A stretch of DNA of 64,000 bases, taken from contig OX424564.1 in NCBI GenBank assembly GCA_949152475.1, positions 40,174,165 through 40,238,164 on the forward strand, read 5' to 3'. The first letter of the stretch is position 1, and each line of letters opens with the position of its first letter. The translations under genes were made by a program, and so were the position numbers. Origin of the DNA: Terebella lapidaria. Taxonomy: Eukaryota > Annelida > Polychaeta > Terebellida > Terebellidae. The notes beneath the pieces were generated by a model. That model saw only the letters and a program-made list of their open reading frames with translations, did not search any database and was not told the origin of the DNA. Below, piece after piece: positions 45,779 to 57,354 of this stretch.

Positions 45779-47885
45779 CTCGTTGCGGGAAAGCGTAGGC
45801 TCTGTGGAAGGTTCAGTTCTTTCGGAATTCGATCTTCCACAACCTGGTCCAGTCGGGGGACGCCTGGCTCAGTTCGTCCAGAACTGGAGCGATCTGGCGT
45901 CGTCAGACAATTCAGTCGTGGCATGGGTGAAGTTCGGTCTCACCTTCAGATGGGAGGCTGGAAAACCACCGATCAGACCCAAAGCGTGGTTCTTCCCTGT
46001 GCCCGGCGATCGGGAAAAGTTTCAGCTTCTGCAGCACGAGGTGCAGCAGTTGCTAGAGAAACGTGCGATCGAGGTGGTCAAGGACGAGAGAGGATTCTAT
46101 TCTCTCATCTTCCTAGTGCCGAAAAAGACAGGCGGGTGGCGTCCCGTTTTCGATCTGTCAAACCTCAACAAATTCCTGATCATACCCAGGTTCAAGATGG
46201 AGTCGGCGCTTTCCGTCCAGAAAGCTCTGTCCAAGGGGAAGTGGGCAGTCAGTATCGACGTCAAAGACGCGTACTTACATGTGCCAATACACCCAGCCGA
46301 TCGGCGATACCTCAAGTTCGCCTTCGAAGGTTCGGTGTATCAGTTCAGGGTACTTCCTTTTGGATTAGCCACCGCCCCTTACGTGTTCACCCGTATCGTA
46401 AGGACGATGGCAGCCAGGTTTCGATCGGTTGGAATTCAATTCCACCATTATATCGACGATTGGTTAATCATAGCCGACTCCCCGTCTCAGGCTATAGAGC
46501 AATCCGGGTTCGTCCTCAGGTTGGCGACCAGCCTCGGCTGGATCCCCAATTGGGCGAAGTCTCATCTGTCCCCGACACAGAGGTTCGAGTATGTCGGGGT
46601 AGATTACGATCTAGAGCGAGGAGTAGCTCTTCCTCCGCGGAAGAGAGTTCTCAAGGCGATTGCGGCGATGGAGGTCGCGCTGACGCAGTCGTCGATCACA
46701 GCTCGACAGTTTCTGTCCATCATCGGTCTGTTGGCGTCGATGGAGAAACAGGTGCCGTTCGGCAGGTGCTTCCTCAGACCCATTCAATGGTGTCTAGCGT
46801 TGCAATGGCGGATACTCACCGATCGACTAGACCAAGTCGTATCGGTGGACGATCGTGCTCGGGAAGCAATGCATTGGTGGCGGGACCATCGGAATCTTTT
46901 CCGAGGGATGCCACTCGCGGAGTATCTGCCCGATCGGACCTTCTTCACCGATGCGTCAGAATTGGCTTGGGGAGCTCATATGGACGAGCACGAACTCTCT
47001 GCTGTGTGGAACACGAGCGAGAGGGCGTTGCACATCAATGTCCTAGAGCTGCGAGCGGTGAGACGTGCGTTCGAGATCTGGGGGCCTCAGAGTCCCCCAG
47101 GGACGAAGTGGTTGGTCTTCACAGACAACAGCACAGTAGTGGCGCACATAAACAAACAAGGTGGAACTCGGTCGAGTCAGCTTTGTTTGGAGGCCGAGTG
47201 TCTGATCAGGTTTGCCTTCAAGTACCGTCTGTTTATCAGGGCGAGGCACCTGCCGGGTCACAGGAATGTCCTAGCGGACGCTCTGTCGAGACCGGACAAG
47301 ATCATAGGCACGGAGTGGAGTCTGCATCCGGGGGTGTTTCGGCGCGTTTGTCAGGCGTTCGGGACACCGAACATAGACCTGTTCGCAACCTCTCGGAATC
47401 ACAAGCTCCCGGTCTACTTCTCACCTCTGCCAGAGAGCGAGGCACTGGCTGTGGACGCGATGTCTCAGTCGTGGGACGGGATGTTCGGGTATGCGTACCC
47501 GCCAACTCGATTCCTAACAGAAGTGCTGCACAAAGTAGCCAGGTCTCAGTGCGAGATTCTGTTGGTGGCGCCATGCTGGCCGATGCAGGCGTGGTTCCCC
47601 CTGCTACTGTCCCTCCTGATCGATGTACCACGGGTTCTCCCGATCGAGGACAGTTTGCTGAAGCAACCGGGGCGGGATATATTTCACGATTCCGTCCACG
47701 TGCTCAAATTACACGTCTGGAGGCTATCGAGCGATCCTTCCAGGAGGCAGGATTTTCTCAGCAGGTGTCCGTACATCTCGCGAGAAAGAATAGGAGATCC
47801 TCCTCTAAAACGTATGAGGCTAAATGGAGAGTATTCGTACGTTGGTGTAACGGAAGGCGCATTGATCCGCTCTCTGCCCCTCTGA
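45288..47885 (+). CDS. DIRS inner copy RT / RNase H frame
   Basis: Open frame overlapping the end of ORF1 in another phase; recognisable homology begins at about 45900. Reverse transcriptase has the YIDDW active-site motif; RNase H has TDAS, ELRAV and TDNS. After it comes the DIRS-type domain with NIDLFATSRNHKLP and APCWPMQAW, often annotated as a DAM-methyltransferase-like region. It copies element RNA into DNA. The true start is not evident; the part overlapping ORF1 may be untranslated. Confidence 0.88.
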   Translation: MWTRRIWRRGVAPTYMQHSASWPEWSMLLSVTVRTWAHNWISPCVMLISVCLTCPLRTSLSYVGGRFFQAIPTPTSLDRIFPSCGNISGMRLWPRLCLGSRRGLGQARRPRVRSLPNLRHHMHPLLRSRPFVGRSLPLPRGMASAEAKGVDASRAKGKLLVRSDSLRESVGSVEGSVLSEFDLPQPGPVGGRLAQFVQNWSDLASSDNSVVAWVKFGLTFRWEAGKPPIRPKAWFFPVPGDREKFQLLQHEVQQLLEKRAIEVVKDERGFYSLIFLVPKKTGGWRPVFDLSNLNKFLIIPRFKMESALSVQKALSKGKWAVSIDVKDAYLHVPIHPADRRYLKFAFEGSVYQFRVLPFGLATAPYVFTRIVRTMAARFRSVGIQFHHYIDDWLIIADSPSQAIEQSGFVLRLATSLGWIPNWAKSHLSPTQRFEYVGVDYDLERGVALPPRKRVLKAIAAMEVALTQSSITARQFLSIIGLLASMEKQVPFGRCFLRPIQWCLALQWRILTDRLDQVVSVDDRAREAMHWWRDHRNLFRGMPLAEYLPDRTFFTDASELAWGAHMDEHELSAVWNTSERALHINVLELRAVRRAFEIWGPQSPPGTKWLVFTDNSTVVAHINKQGGTRSSQLCLEAECLIRFAFKYRLFIRARHLPGHRNVLADALSRPDKIIGTEWSLHPGVFRRVCQAFGTPNIDLFATSRNHKLPVYFSPLPESEALAVDAMSQSWDGMFGYAYPPTRFLTEVLHKVARSQCEILLVAPCWPMQAWFPLLLSLLIDVPRVLPIEDSLLKQPGRDIFHDSVHVLKLHVWRLSSDPSRRQDFLSRCPYISRERIGDPPLKRMRLNGEYSYVGVTEGALIRSLPL

Positions 47886-48784
47886 ATGCAGTGCTAGACT
47901 TTCTCTGCTATCTCTTTGATAGGCTTAATTTGAAGCCTACTACGATCGAGGGATACAGGTCCATGCTGGGCCCTGTATTCCGTGCTAGGGGGATCGATTT
48001 AACTAATAATCGTATCCTTGCTGATCTCTTGGCGTCCTTTAGGACGCAAAGGCCACGTGGAGTTCCTACTCTACCGGATTGGGACATGGCTTTTGTGCTA
48101 TATTGTCTTACTAAAGCACCTTGGGAGCCTCTCAAGGAAGTTTCCTTGCAGAGGTTAACTCTTAAGACTTTCCTGCTAGTTATGCTAGCAAGTGGTCGAA
48201 GACGCTCAGATGTCGCGGCGATCGACGTATCGCGAGTCGCATTTGGCGCGGATGGGTCCGTTTCCTTATACCCAGTACGTGATTTTATGCCTAAAACACG
48301 TGCTGCAGTTGAGGGCGGGAAAGCGTTCTCCCCTATCGTAATTCCGTCACTGGGCGGTTACGTAGGACGGAATGAGCCGGACGCTCTATTGTGTCCGGTA
48401 AGAGCGCTGAAAATCTACATCGATCGTACCAGATCGATCAGGAAAGATCGCAAGCGATTATTTATTTCCTATCAGCCTAACAGGGCTACGGATATCTCCA
48501 CAGCTACACTATCCCGATGGGTGAAGGTTGTAGTGAGGACTGTCTATGCGGAATCAGGTGCTGACGATCGAGTCACTTACAAAATATCGTCCCACCAAAT
48601 CCGACACATCTCGATGTCTTTGGCGGCCAGGTCGAATATTCCGTTGGAATATATCGTGAGGGCTGGAATGTGGACTAATTCTACGACATTCATCGGGTTC
48701 TATCTGTCCAATGCTGCCGAACTTCAGGACCAGTCGTCCAGATTTAGACTGGGTCCGCTGGTCGTAGCGCAAGCTGTTGTTTGA
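45923..48784 (+). CDS. DIRS inner copy tyrosine recombinase frame
   Basis: The open frame overlaps the RT frame over most of its length, as known for DIRS elements. The recognisable tyrosine-recombinase domain is confined to about 47690-48784: N-terminal SAM-like segment (SSKTYEAKWRVFVRWCNG), catalytic Arg in the GRRRSD segment, HQIRH box and a C-terminal Tyr in GFYL. It would integrate the circular DNA. The upstream half of the frame is probably only the shadow of RT. Confidence 0.85.
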   Translation: MGEVRSHLQMGGWKTTDQTQSVVLPCARRSGKVSASAARGAAVARETCDRGGQGRERILFSHLPSAEKDRRVASRFRSVKPQQIPDHTQVQDGVGAFRPESSVQGEVGSQYRRQRRVLTCANTPSRSAIPQVRLRRFGVSVQGTSFWISHRPLRVHPYRKDDGSQVSIGWNSIPPLYRRLVNHSRLPVSGYRAIRVRPQVGDQPRLDPQLGEVSSVPDTEVRVCRGRLRSRARSSSSSAEESSQGDCGDGGRADAVVDHSSTVSVHHRSVGVDGETGAVRQVLPQTHSMVSSVAMADTHRSTRPSRIGGRSCSGSNALVAGPSESFPRDATRGVSARSDLLHRCVRIGLGSSYGRARTLCCVEHEREGVAHQCPRAASGETCVRDLGASESPRDEVVGLHRQQHSSGAHKQTRWNSVESALFGGRVSDQVCLQVPSVYQGEAPAGSQECPSGRSVETGQDHRHGVESASGGVSARLSGVRDTEHRPVRNLSESQAPGLLLTSARERGTGCGRDVSVVGRDVRVCVPANSIPNRSAAQSSQVSVRDSVGGAMLADAGVVPPATVPPDRCTTGSPDRGQFAEATGAGYISRFRPRAQITRLEAIERSFQEAGFSQQVSVHLARKNRRSSSKTYEAKWRVFVRWCNGRRIDPLSAPLNAVLDFLCYLFDRLNLKPTTIEGYRSMLGPVFRARGIDLTNNRILADLLASFRTQRPRGVPTLPDWDMAFVLYCLTKAPWEPLKEVSLQRLTLKTFLLVMLASGRRRSDVAAIDVSRVAFGADGSVSLYPVRDFMPKTRAAVEGGKAFSPIVIPSLGGYVGRNEPDALLCPVRALKIYIDRTRSIRKDRKRLFISYQPNRATDISTATLSRWVKVVVRTVYAESGADDRVTYKISSHQIRHISMSLAARSNIPLEYIVRAGMWTNSTTFIGFYLSNAAELQDQSSRFRLGPLVVAQAVV

Positions 48785-49080
48785 ACCAGCTGGACAGAAA
48801 AGTCTTGGTTTTAACGTGCACGTGTATATAAGCAACGCTTTGTGTTTGTGTTTGAATTCTTTATGTTACGGTCTCAAGTAGAGTTCCGTTTTCCACCGAT
48901 GGGTGAAGAAGAAATTCGTGCATGTCGGAGGCAAGCGATCGCACCGCTAGGTGAGTATCTTTATTATTACTAAAGATATATTGAAAATGTAGCATTTTAG
49001 CGATTCGCTTGAAATCAAGACTATCGTCTGTTTTCATGACTCTCTAGCACTACTGCTCCACCGCCTATCCTTTGATTCTA

Positions 49081-49182
49081 AGGAGCATGTAGTAGTTTAG
49101 ATTGGTGATGTATAAAATAAACTTCCCAAATTTTAATTGTAAATTTGCCGTTTATTGTTATTACTCACCTCTAAACTACTAC
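49081..49182 (+). repeat. DIRS internal complementary region (inner copy)
   Basis: 49081-49122 is the inverse complement of the element's left terminus and 49123-49182 that of its right terminus, joined directly (AAATAAAC|TTCCCAAAT). This is the junction expected of a circularised element and the template used in DIRS replication models. The outer copy has the matching region near 57578-57680. Confidence 0.92.
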
Positions 49183-52100
49183 AGTAAAGGCCCTCCCATC
49201 CATCCCCGCCAGTTATGTGCTAGGGGCTTCCTTTTGTCGTTTGTTGGACAGAAAAGTGAAGCTTCTGCGCAGCTGCGCGCGCATATGCGCGGCGGTTTTG
49301 GCGGCAAAAGGAGCGCTCGAGTCATGCAGGCAGACGATCGTGCCTTGCTTTCAGTACGCGAATTTCTATCCAGAACGATCCAAAGGATCGAAAAGGAGCA
49401 TGTAGTAGTTTAGAGGTGAGTAATAACAATAAACGGCAAATTTACAATTAAAATTTGGGAAATTTAATACCTATTGAGATTAAAACAAATATCTGATGGA
49501 CATTTGTCTAGTGAGCAACTGCTATAATTTGAACTCTCACTCCCACCTGTGTTCAATAATCCTGGTATATGTATTATAATAACAGTCAAGTTTCACCATT
49601 AGAAAAGAAAAGAAAAATTGGGGGATGCCACAAAGCCTATAGGCTTTTATGTCTAGTTCTACGTTAATTTTCTACTGTATATATTTTGTCGTATACTGTA
49701 GTTTATATATTCGTAGTCCTCTTAGGGTTCTTTTTCAGCGCAGTCTCAGGTTTGCTTATTTTGCCCGCCCTGTTACTGTGTGTGGTTAGTTCCCTTTCGT
49801 GATCATGACTTCACAATCCTCCCTTGGTACCGGTGCCAATGGTGCCATGGACGAACGTCCATGCCCGAAGTGTCTGGTCAATACCCTCCGAGGAGGGGAG
49901 AAACACAGTTTGTGTTTCGACTGTTTGGACCATGGCCCGGTATCTATGGAGGATTTGAGGTGTGATCTGTGCCGTTTCTGGCGTCCCTCTTCCTTCGTGC
50001 AGGCGACTGCAAAGTATTCTGAAGCCTCGTTGGCTCGTCAGGATGCTTTGAGGCTTGCGGAAGCTTCGGCTTCGCAAGTCCGCCAGTCGCCCATGGAGGT
50101 GGAGACTCCGCCTGTGACGGCGCAGATTGCGTCCGGTGTTAGCCAGCCCCTGGGGCTAACACAGGACATGGTCAACGCGGCTGTGCAATCCTTCTTTGCA
50201 CAGTCGCTGTCGTCCCTTCAGGGTCCCCTCCTGCCGGGTCTCTCTTCCCAGCTTGGACAGGGAGTCCCGGACGGTTCTTCGGCTGCCCCTTCGTCGCAGG
50301 GAGAGCTTGCTCCCCCTGCTGGCAAGAAGTCGAAATCTTCTAAGAAGAAGGTTTCAGTTCTTGCCAAGGCGAAAGCAGCCAAGGAACGCACTCCACCTTC
50401 GTCGTCCCTCAGTCGGGGCCGATCGAGGTGGAGGGGTCCGTCGTCTCTTCCCCTGGGCCTTCCAAGAAGAGGAAGCGTGCTTCCTCTAAGCGCCGTGGTG
50501 CTGAGACCACATCGATTTTCGATGTGGCTCAGGCTTCGTCCGACCTCTCGGTGGGCGACGATCAGGCTTCGGGCTTCGATCGGCGGAGCATCTTGGATGG
50601 CTCATTCGGGTCCTCGGTCTCGAGGTTCGAGGGGGAAGAGTTCCCTTTGTTTGGGGGTGAGGCTCTCGATCGTTCGTGCGATCGGGAGTCTTCACTTGGC
50701 GGTCGTGCTCCTGGTCCTCGATCAGGGCACGATCGGGCGGGTGGTGCTGGGGTCGTTCCTCAGGACCACTCAAGTCCTGTGTACGCGGATGTAAGTCGCC
50801 GGACGGGCGCGATCGCTGAGCAGGCATTCCCTCGCCCGTCCTTTGATGTACCCTTGGGGTCATCGAGGTCTTTGATCGGACCTGTGAGGTCCAACGATCG
50901 GGGGGGTCGAGTGGAAGCTGATCAGGACTCGTCCTCCTCGGAGGATGAGACTTCCGATCAGGCCGGGGGTTCTAACTTCCGGTGGGCTTTGGAGTCGGTC
51001 GCAAGGCGTATGGACTTGCCGATCGATGCTCCAGGGCCCTCACGGGGAACCGGTAGGTTCGCATCGGCGCCAGTTCGTCGGCCGATCCGGCTCCCTGTGG
51101 CTCCCGCGTTGGTCAAGTCCTTCGACAAGATCAACAAGGGAGTTACGGCTAAGAAGGATGTGGCTCGTACGGAGTCGACATTCCCGACTAGCCGTGTTCG
51201 ACCTGAGTCGATCGACACCTATCGGACTGTAGAGTCCGAGGGTGGACATCAGACTTCCGTCCCGGTCGAAGACCCTAACCTTCACCTGCTTTCCCGGAAG
51301 CAGGGTACGGTCTGGTCAGCTCATGTGAAAAAGGCTCGCCTTTCTCACTGGCAGACGCTGTCTCATCAATTGATGGGGCAGCTCTCGTTGACGGATCACC
51401 TGACCACTTTGGTTCAGGAGTTTGTGGACGAGGCGGATCTGGAGGAGGGGAGTCGCGCCAACATTCATGCAGCACTCGGCGTCTTGGCCGGAGTGGTCCA
51501 TGCTGCTGAGCGTGACAGTGCGCACCTGGGCGCACAATTGGATCTCACCATGCGTGATGCCGATCTCCGTCTGCTTGACGTGTCCGCTACGGACGTCGCT
51601 GAGCTACGTGGGAGGCCGCTTTTCTCAGGCTATACCTACGCCAACCTCTCTCGATCGGATATTTCCGTCATGCGGGAACATCTCCGGGATGAGGCTATGG
51701 CCAAGGCTTTGCTTGGGAAGTCGGCGGGGTCTGGGACAGGCAAGAAGACCAAGGGTCAGAAGCCTGCCCAACCTCAGGCACCACATGCACCCGCTTCTGC
51801 GCAGCCGCCCTTTCGGGGGGCGCAGCCTCCCCCTCCTCAGGGGGATGGCAAGCGTGGAGGCAAAGGGGGTGGACGCTTCAAGGGCAAAGGGAAATCTTCT
51901 GCTAAGAAGTGACTCGTTGCGGGAAAGCGTAGGCTCTGTGGAAGGTTCAGTTCTGTCGGAATTCGATCTTCCACAACCTGGAGCGATCTGGCGTCGTCAG
52001 ACAATTCAGTCGTGGCATGGGTGAAGTTCGGTCTCACCTTCAGATGGGAGGCTGGAAAACCACCGATCAGACCCAAAGCGTGGTTCTTCCCTGTGCCCGG

Positions 52101-54949
52101 CGATCGGGAAAAGTTTCAGCTTCTGCAGCACGAGGTGCAGCAGTTGCTAGAGAAACGTGCGATCGAGGTGGTCAAGGACGAGAGAGGATTCTATTCTCTC
52201 ATCTTCCTAGTGCCGAAAAAGACAGGCGGGTGGCGTCCCGTTTTCGATCTGTCAAACCTCAACAAATTACTGATCATACCCAGGTTCAAGATGGAGTCGG
52301 CGCTTTCCGTTCAGAAAGCTCTGTCCAAGGGGAAGTGGGCAGTCAGTATCGATGTCAAGGACGCGTACTTACATGTGCCCATACACCCAGCCGATCGGCG
52401 ATACCTCAAGTTCGCCTTCGAGGGTTCGGTGTATCAGTTCAGGGTACTTCCGTTTGGAGTAGCCACCGCCCCTTACGTGTTCACCCGTATCGTAAGGACG
52501 ATGGCAGCCAGGTTTCGATCGGTTGGAATTCAATTCCACCATTATATCGACGATTGGTTAATCATAGCCGACTCCCCGTCTCAGGCTATAGAGCAATCCG
52601 GATTCGTCCTCAGGTTGGCGACCAGCCTTGGCTGGATCCCCAATTGGGCGAAGTCTCATCTGTCCCCGACACAGAGGTTCGAGTATGTCGGGGTAGATTA
52701 CGATCTAGATCGAGGAGTAGCTCTTCCTCCGCGGAAGAGAGTTCTCAAGGCGATTGCGGCGATGGATGTCGCGCTGACGCAGTCGTCGATCACAGCTCGA
52801 CAGTTTCTGTCCATCATCGGTCTGTTGGCGTCGATGGAGAAACAGGTGCCGTTCGGCAGGTGCTTCCTCAGACCCATTCAATGGTGTCTAGCATTGCAAT
52901 GGCGGATCCTCACCGATCGACTAGACCAAGTCGTATCGGTGGACGGTCGTGCTCGGGAAGCAATGCATTGGTGGCGGGACCATCGGAATCTTTTCCGAGG
53001 GATGCCACTGGCAGAGTATCTGCCCGATCGGACCTTCTTCACCGATGCGTCAGAATTGGCTTGGGGAGCTCATATGGACGAGCACGAACTCTCTGCTGTG
53101 TGGAACACGAGCGAGAGGGCGTTGCACATCAATGTCCTAGAGCTGCGAGCGGTGAGACGTGCGTTCGAGATCTGGGGGCCTCAGAGTCCCCCAGGGACGA
53201 AATGGCTGGTCTTCACAGACAACAGCACAGTAGTGGCGCACATAAACAAACAAGGTGGAACTCGGTCGAGTCAGCTTTGTTTGGAGGCCGAGTGTCTGAT
53301 CAGGTTTGCCTTCAAGTCCCGTCTGTTTATCAGGGCGAGGCACCTACCGGGTCACAGGAATGTCCTAGCGGACGCTCTGTCGAGACCGGACAAGATCATA
53401 GGCACGGAGTGGAGTTTGCATCCGGGGGTGTTTCGGCGCGTTTGTCAGGCGTTCGGGACACCGAACATAGACCTGTTCGCAACCTCTCGGAATCACAAGC
53501 TCCCGGTCTACTTCTCACCTCTGCCAGAGAGCGAGGCACTGGCTGTGGACGCGATGTCTCAGTCGTGGGACGGGATGTTCGGGTATGCGTACCCGCCAAC
53601 CCGGTTCCTAACAGAAGTGCTGCACAAAGTAGCCAGGTCTCAGTGCGAGATTCTGTTGGTGGCGCCATGCTGGCCGATGCAGGCGTGGTTCCCGCTGCTA
53701 CTGTCCCTCCTGATCGATGTACCACGGGTTCTCCCGATCGAGGACAGGTTGCTGAAGCAACCGGGGCGGGATATATTTCACGATTCCGTCCACGTGCTCA
53801 AATTACACGTGTGGAGGCTATCGAGCGATCCTTCCAGGAGGCAGGATTTTCTCAGCAGGTGTCCGTACATCTCGCGAGAAAGAATAGGAGATCCTCCTCT
53901 AAAACGTATGAGGCTAAATGGAGAGTATTCGTACGTTGGTGTAACGGAAGGCGCATTGATCCGCTCTCTGCCCCTCTGAATGCAGTGCTAGACTTTCTCT
54001 GCTATCTCTTTGATAGGCTTAATTTGAAGCCTACTACGGTCGAGGGATACAGGTCCATGCTGGGCCCTGTGTTCCGTGCTAGGGGGATCGATTTAACTAA
54101 TAATCGTATCCTTGCTGATCTCTTGGCGTCCTTTAGGACGCAAAGGCCACGGGGAGTTCCTACTCTACCGGATTGGGACATGGCTTTTGTGCTATATTGT
54201 CTTACTAAAGCACCTTGGGAGCCTCTCAAGGAAGTTTCCTTGCAGAGGTTAACTCTTAAGACTTTCTTGCTAGTTATGCTAGCAAGTGGTCGAAGACGCT
54301 CAGATGTCGCTGCGATCGACGTATCGCGAGTCGCATTTGGCGCGGATGGGTCCGTTTCCTTATACCCAGTACGTGATTTTATGCCTAAAACACGTGCTGC
54401 GGTTGAGGGCGGGAAAGCGTTCTCCCCTATCGTAATTCCGTCACTGGGCGATTACGTAGGACGGAATGAGCCGGACGCTCTATTGTGCCCGGTAAGAGCG
54501 CTGAAAATCTACATCGATCGTACCAGATCGATCAGGAAAGATCGCAAGCGGTTATTTATTTCCTATCAGCCTAATAGGGCTACGGATATCTCCACAGCTA
54601 CACTATCCCGATGGGTGAAGGTTGTAGTGAGGACTGTCTATGCGGAGTCAGGTGCTGACGATCGAGTCACTTACAAAATATCGTCCCACCAAATCCGACA
54701 CATCTCGATGTCTTTGGCGGCCAGGTCGAATATTCCGTTGGAATATATCGTGAGGGCTGGAATGTGGACTAATTCTACGACATTCATCGGGTTCTATCTG
54801 TCCAATGCTGCCGAACTTCAGGACCAGTCGTCCAGATTTAGACTGGGTCCGCTGGTCGTAGCGCAAGCTGTTGTTTGAACCAGCTGGACAGAAAAGTCTT
54901 GGTTTTAACGTGCACGTGTATATAAGCAACACTTTGTGTTTGTGTTATT

Positions 54950-57354
54950 GTATCCCCCGAACAAAGTTCGGCGGATACTATGGATTTGGCTTCGTCGTCC
55001 GCGTCCGCGTCTGCGTCCGCGTCCGCAGAGATTTTCTTGTGAACGCGCTACAGGCCGCAATTCTCACCCGATCACCATTATTTTTTGCAGGCACATATAT
55101 AATGGTAAGATCCCGACACCAATCGATTTTGGTTGCCGTGGCAACTGAATTGGTCGTTTGGGGACACATTTTGCATTGAAAACAGCCTGTTTGAGACACA
55201 TGGCTTGTGAACGCGCTACAGGCCGCAATTCTCACCCGATCACCATTATTTTTTGCAGGCACATATATTATGGTAAGATCCCGACACCAATCGATTTTGG
55301 TTGCCGTGGCAACTGAATTTGTCGTTTGGGGACACATTTTGCATTGAAAACAGCCTGTTTGAGACACATGGCTTGTGAACGCTCTACAGATGGCAATTTT
55401 TGACAAATCTCGATAATATTTGGAGGTGTTGTTGGGAAGGGCTGTCACACGAAACCAATCGTTTTTTAGAATGATCATATAAATATTAATATGTTAACAG
55501 CCTAACTTATTACAGAATTTTGAAATATCCATTTTGACATGTACGATCATTCCAATAGCCTGTACAATGGAAGGTAATGACACTGGTTTCTTGTTCAGAA
55601 TGGAGAACTGAAGTTTTCAGTGAAAACAGGACCATATTACTGAATAAGTTAACATTAGTTTTACTAGTTAAGTCTATTATTGTCCACAATAAAAATAGTT
55701 ACGACGAGAAACATTTATTATTAAGCTCAACAAGGTAAAGGTTTTGTCCAGTACAGATTTCATGGGTGTAACTGAATAAGTTAACATTATTTTTACTGGT
55801 TAAGTCTATTATTGACCACAATAAAAATAGTTAAGACAAGAAATATTTATTATTAACCTCAACAAGGTAAATGTTTTGTCCAGTACAAATTTCATTGGTG
55901 TAACTGAATAAGTTAACATTATTTTCACTAGTTAAGTCTATTATTGACCACAATAAAAATAGTTAAGTCTATTATTGACCACAATAAAAATAGTTAAGAC
56001 AAGAAATATTTATTATTGGGCTCAACAAGGTGAAAGTATGTCCAGTACAGATTTTATTACTGTGACCAAATAAGTTAACATTATTTTTTTGCTAGTTAAG
56101 TCTATTATTTATCACAATAGCTTTTTATGAAAACATTGATCAACTTTTACTTTGAATTTCAACTTGAGACCATGTTTGGCACAAATTATGAGTTAAAATA
56201 TAACTTATGGTGAAAAATTCGATCTGGCTCCAATTTCGTCATCTTGAAATGCAGTTTTGGTCAACTTTTACTTTGAATTTCAACTTGAAAGGAATATTTG
56301 GCACATATTATAAGTCGAAATATAACTTATGGTGAAAAGTTCGATCTGGCTCCATTTTCGTCATCTTGGAATGCAGTTTTGGTCAATTTTTAGTTTGAAT
56401 TTCAACTTGAAACCAAGTTTGGCACATATTATGAGTTGAAATATAACTTATGATGAAAAGTTCGATCTGGCTCCAATTTCTTCATCTTGGAATGCAGTTT
56501 TGGTAAACTTTTGGCTTGAATTTCCACTTGAAACCAAGCTTGGCACATATTATGAGTTAAAATATAACTTATGACAAAAAGTTCTATCTGGCTCCAATTT
56601 CGTCATCTTGAAATGCAGTTTTGGTCAACTTTCACATTGAATTTCAACTTAATACCAAGTTTGGCACATATCATGGGTTGAAATATAACTCATGGCGAAA
56701 AGTTTGATCTGGCTCCAATTTCGTCATCTTGAAATGCAGTTTTGGTCAACTTTTAGTTTAAATTTCAACTTGAAACCAAGTTGGGCAGGTATTATGAGTT
56801 AAAATATAACTCAAGACGAAAAGTTTGATCTGGCTCCAATTTTGTCATCTTGAAATGCAGTTTTGATTAACTTTTACTTTGAATTTCAACTTGGAACCAT
56901 GTTTGGCACATACATGTATTATGAGTCGAAATATAACTTATGGTGAGAAGTTCAATCTGGCTCCAATTTCGTCATCTTGAAATGCATTTTTGGTCAAATT
57001 TTACTTTGAATTTCAACTTGGAACCAAGTTTGATTCTGAGTTGAAATATAAATAGGTGAAAAGATTGATCTATCTGTATTTTCATTATTTTATCAAACAT
57101 GTCGAATGGAAATTCATATAAAGAGATTTCAGTAGTGATTTTGAATTCGACCTTCAATAACCTCGGAAAATCAGTGCAGCAATTTTGGTGGGGAAAAGAA
57201 AACAGTTGTGACTTGAGATTTAACATTTCTCTGGTAATCTTTTTTAGCCCTTGCTCTAGTTTTTCACACTTGACAGTGATATATTTGGGGAAACAAAGAT
57301 AATAGGGCTACGGGGGATACACCCAAGCGGTCGTAGGTGACCGGAAGCGTCTAG
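54950..57354 (+). mobile_element. Helentron-like family B, copy B2 (undisturbed)
   Basis: The best full-length family-B copy: hairpin GTATCCCCCGAAC-AAA-GTTCGGCGGATAC, CGTCCGCG tract, two 168-bp units, repeated GTTAAGTCTATTATTGACC blocks (about 55660-56110), an array of about eight 121-bp units (56130-57040), arm copy GGGGGATAC, hairpin CGGTCGTAGGTGACCG and CTAG at 57351-57354. It sits in the 3' non-coding part of the outer DIRS. No coding capacity. Confidence 0.92.

Larger units (their letters stand above)
43077..49461 (+). mobile_element. DIRS retrotransposon, inner copy, looks whole
   Basis: About 6.4 kb. Inverted terminal repeats of about 169 bp (43099-43267 and 49245-49413), each with its own unique outer extension; three long reading frames; and an internal complementary region at 49081-49182. 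No obvious break seen. The two inverted repeats are nearly identical and the copy closely matches the outer one, so insertion was recent. DIRS elements replicate through a circular intermediate and integrate by tyrosine recombinase, without long target duplications, which agrees with the flanks. Confidence 0.93.
42129..49656 (+). mobile_element. Helentron-like family D, holding the inner DIRS
   Basis: 5' hairpin AGGCATCCCGATT-GAA-AATCGGGAGGCCT, a T-rich tract (42172-42214), then CTTCCGCCGTTCGGTTTCCG, which is homologous to the family-C subterminal region. The 3' part (49462-49656) has the arm copy GGGATGCC, hairpin AAGCCTATAGGCTT and CTAG (49653-49656). TT flanks both sides and the inner DIRS gives the empty site CAATAGTTCTACG. 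Its core also has poly-C runs near 42626 and 42730. The element itself is about 1.1 kb; the rest is the inner DIRS. Confidence 0.87.

Noticed and set aside
44061-55151. Minus-strand and third-frame ORFs of 60-125 aa in both DIRS copies
   Set aside because: Shadows of the three DIRS frames; GC-rich sequence opens alternative frames.
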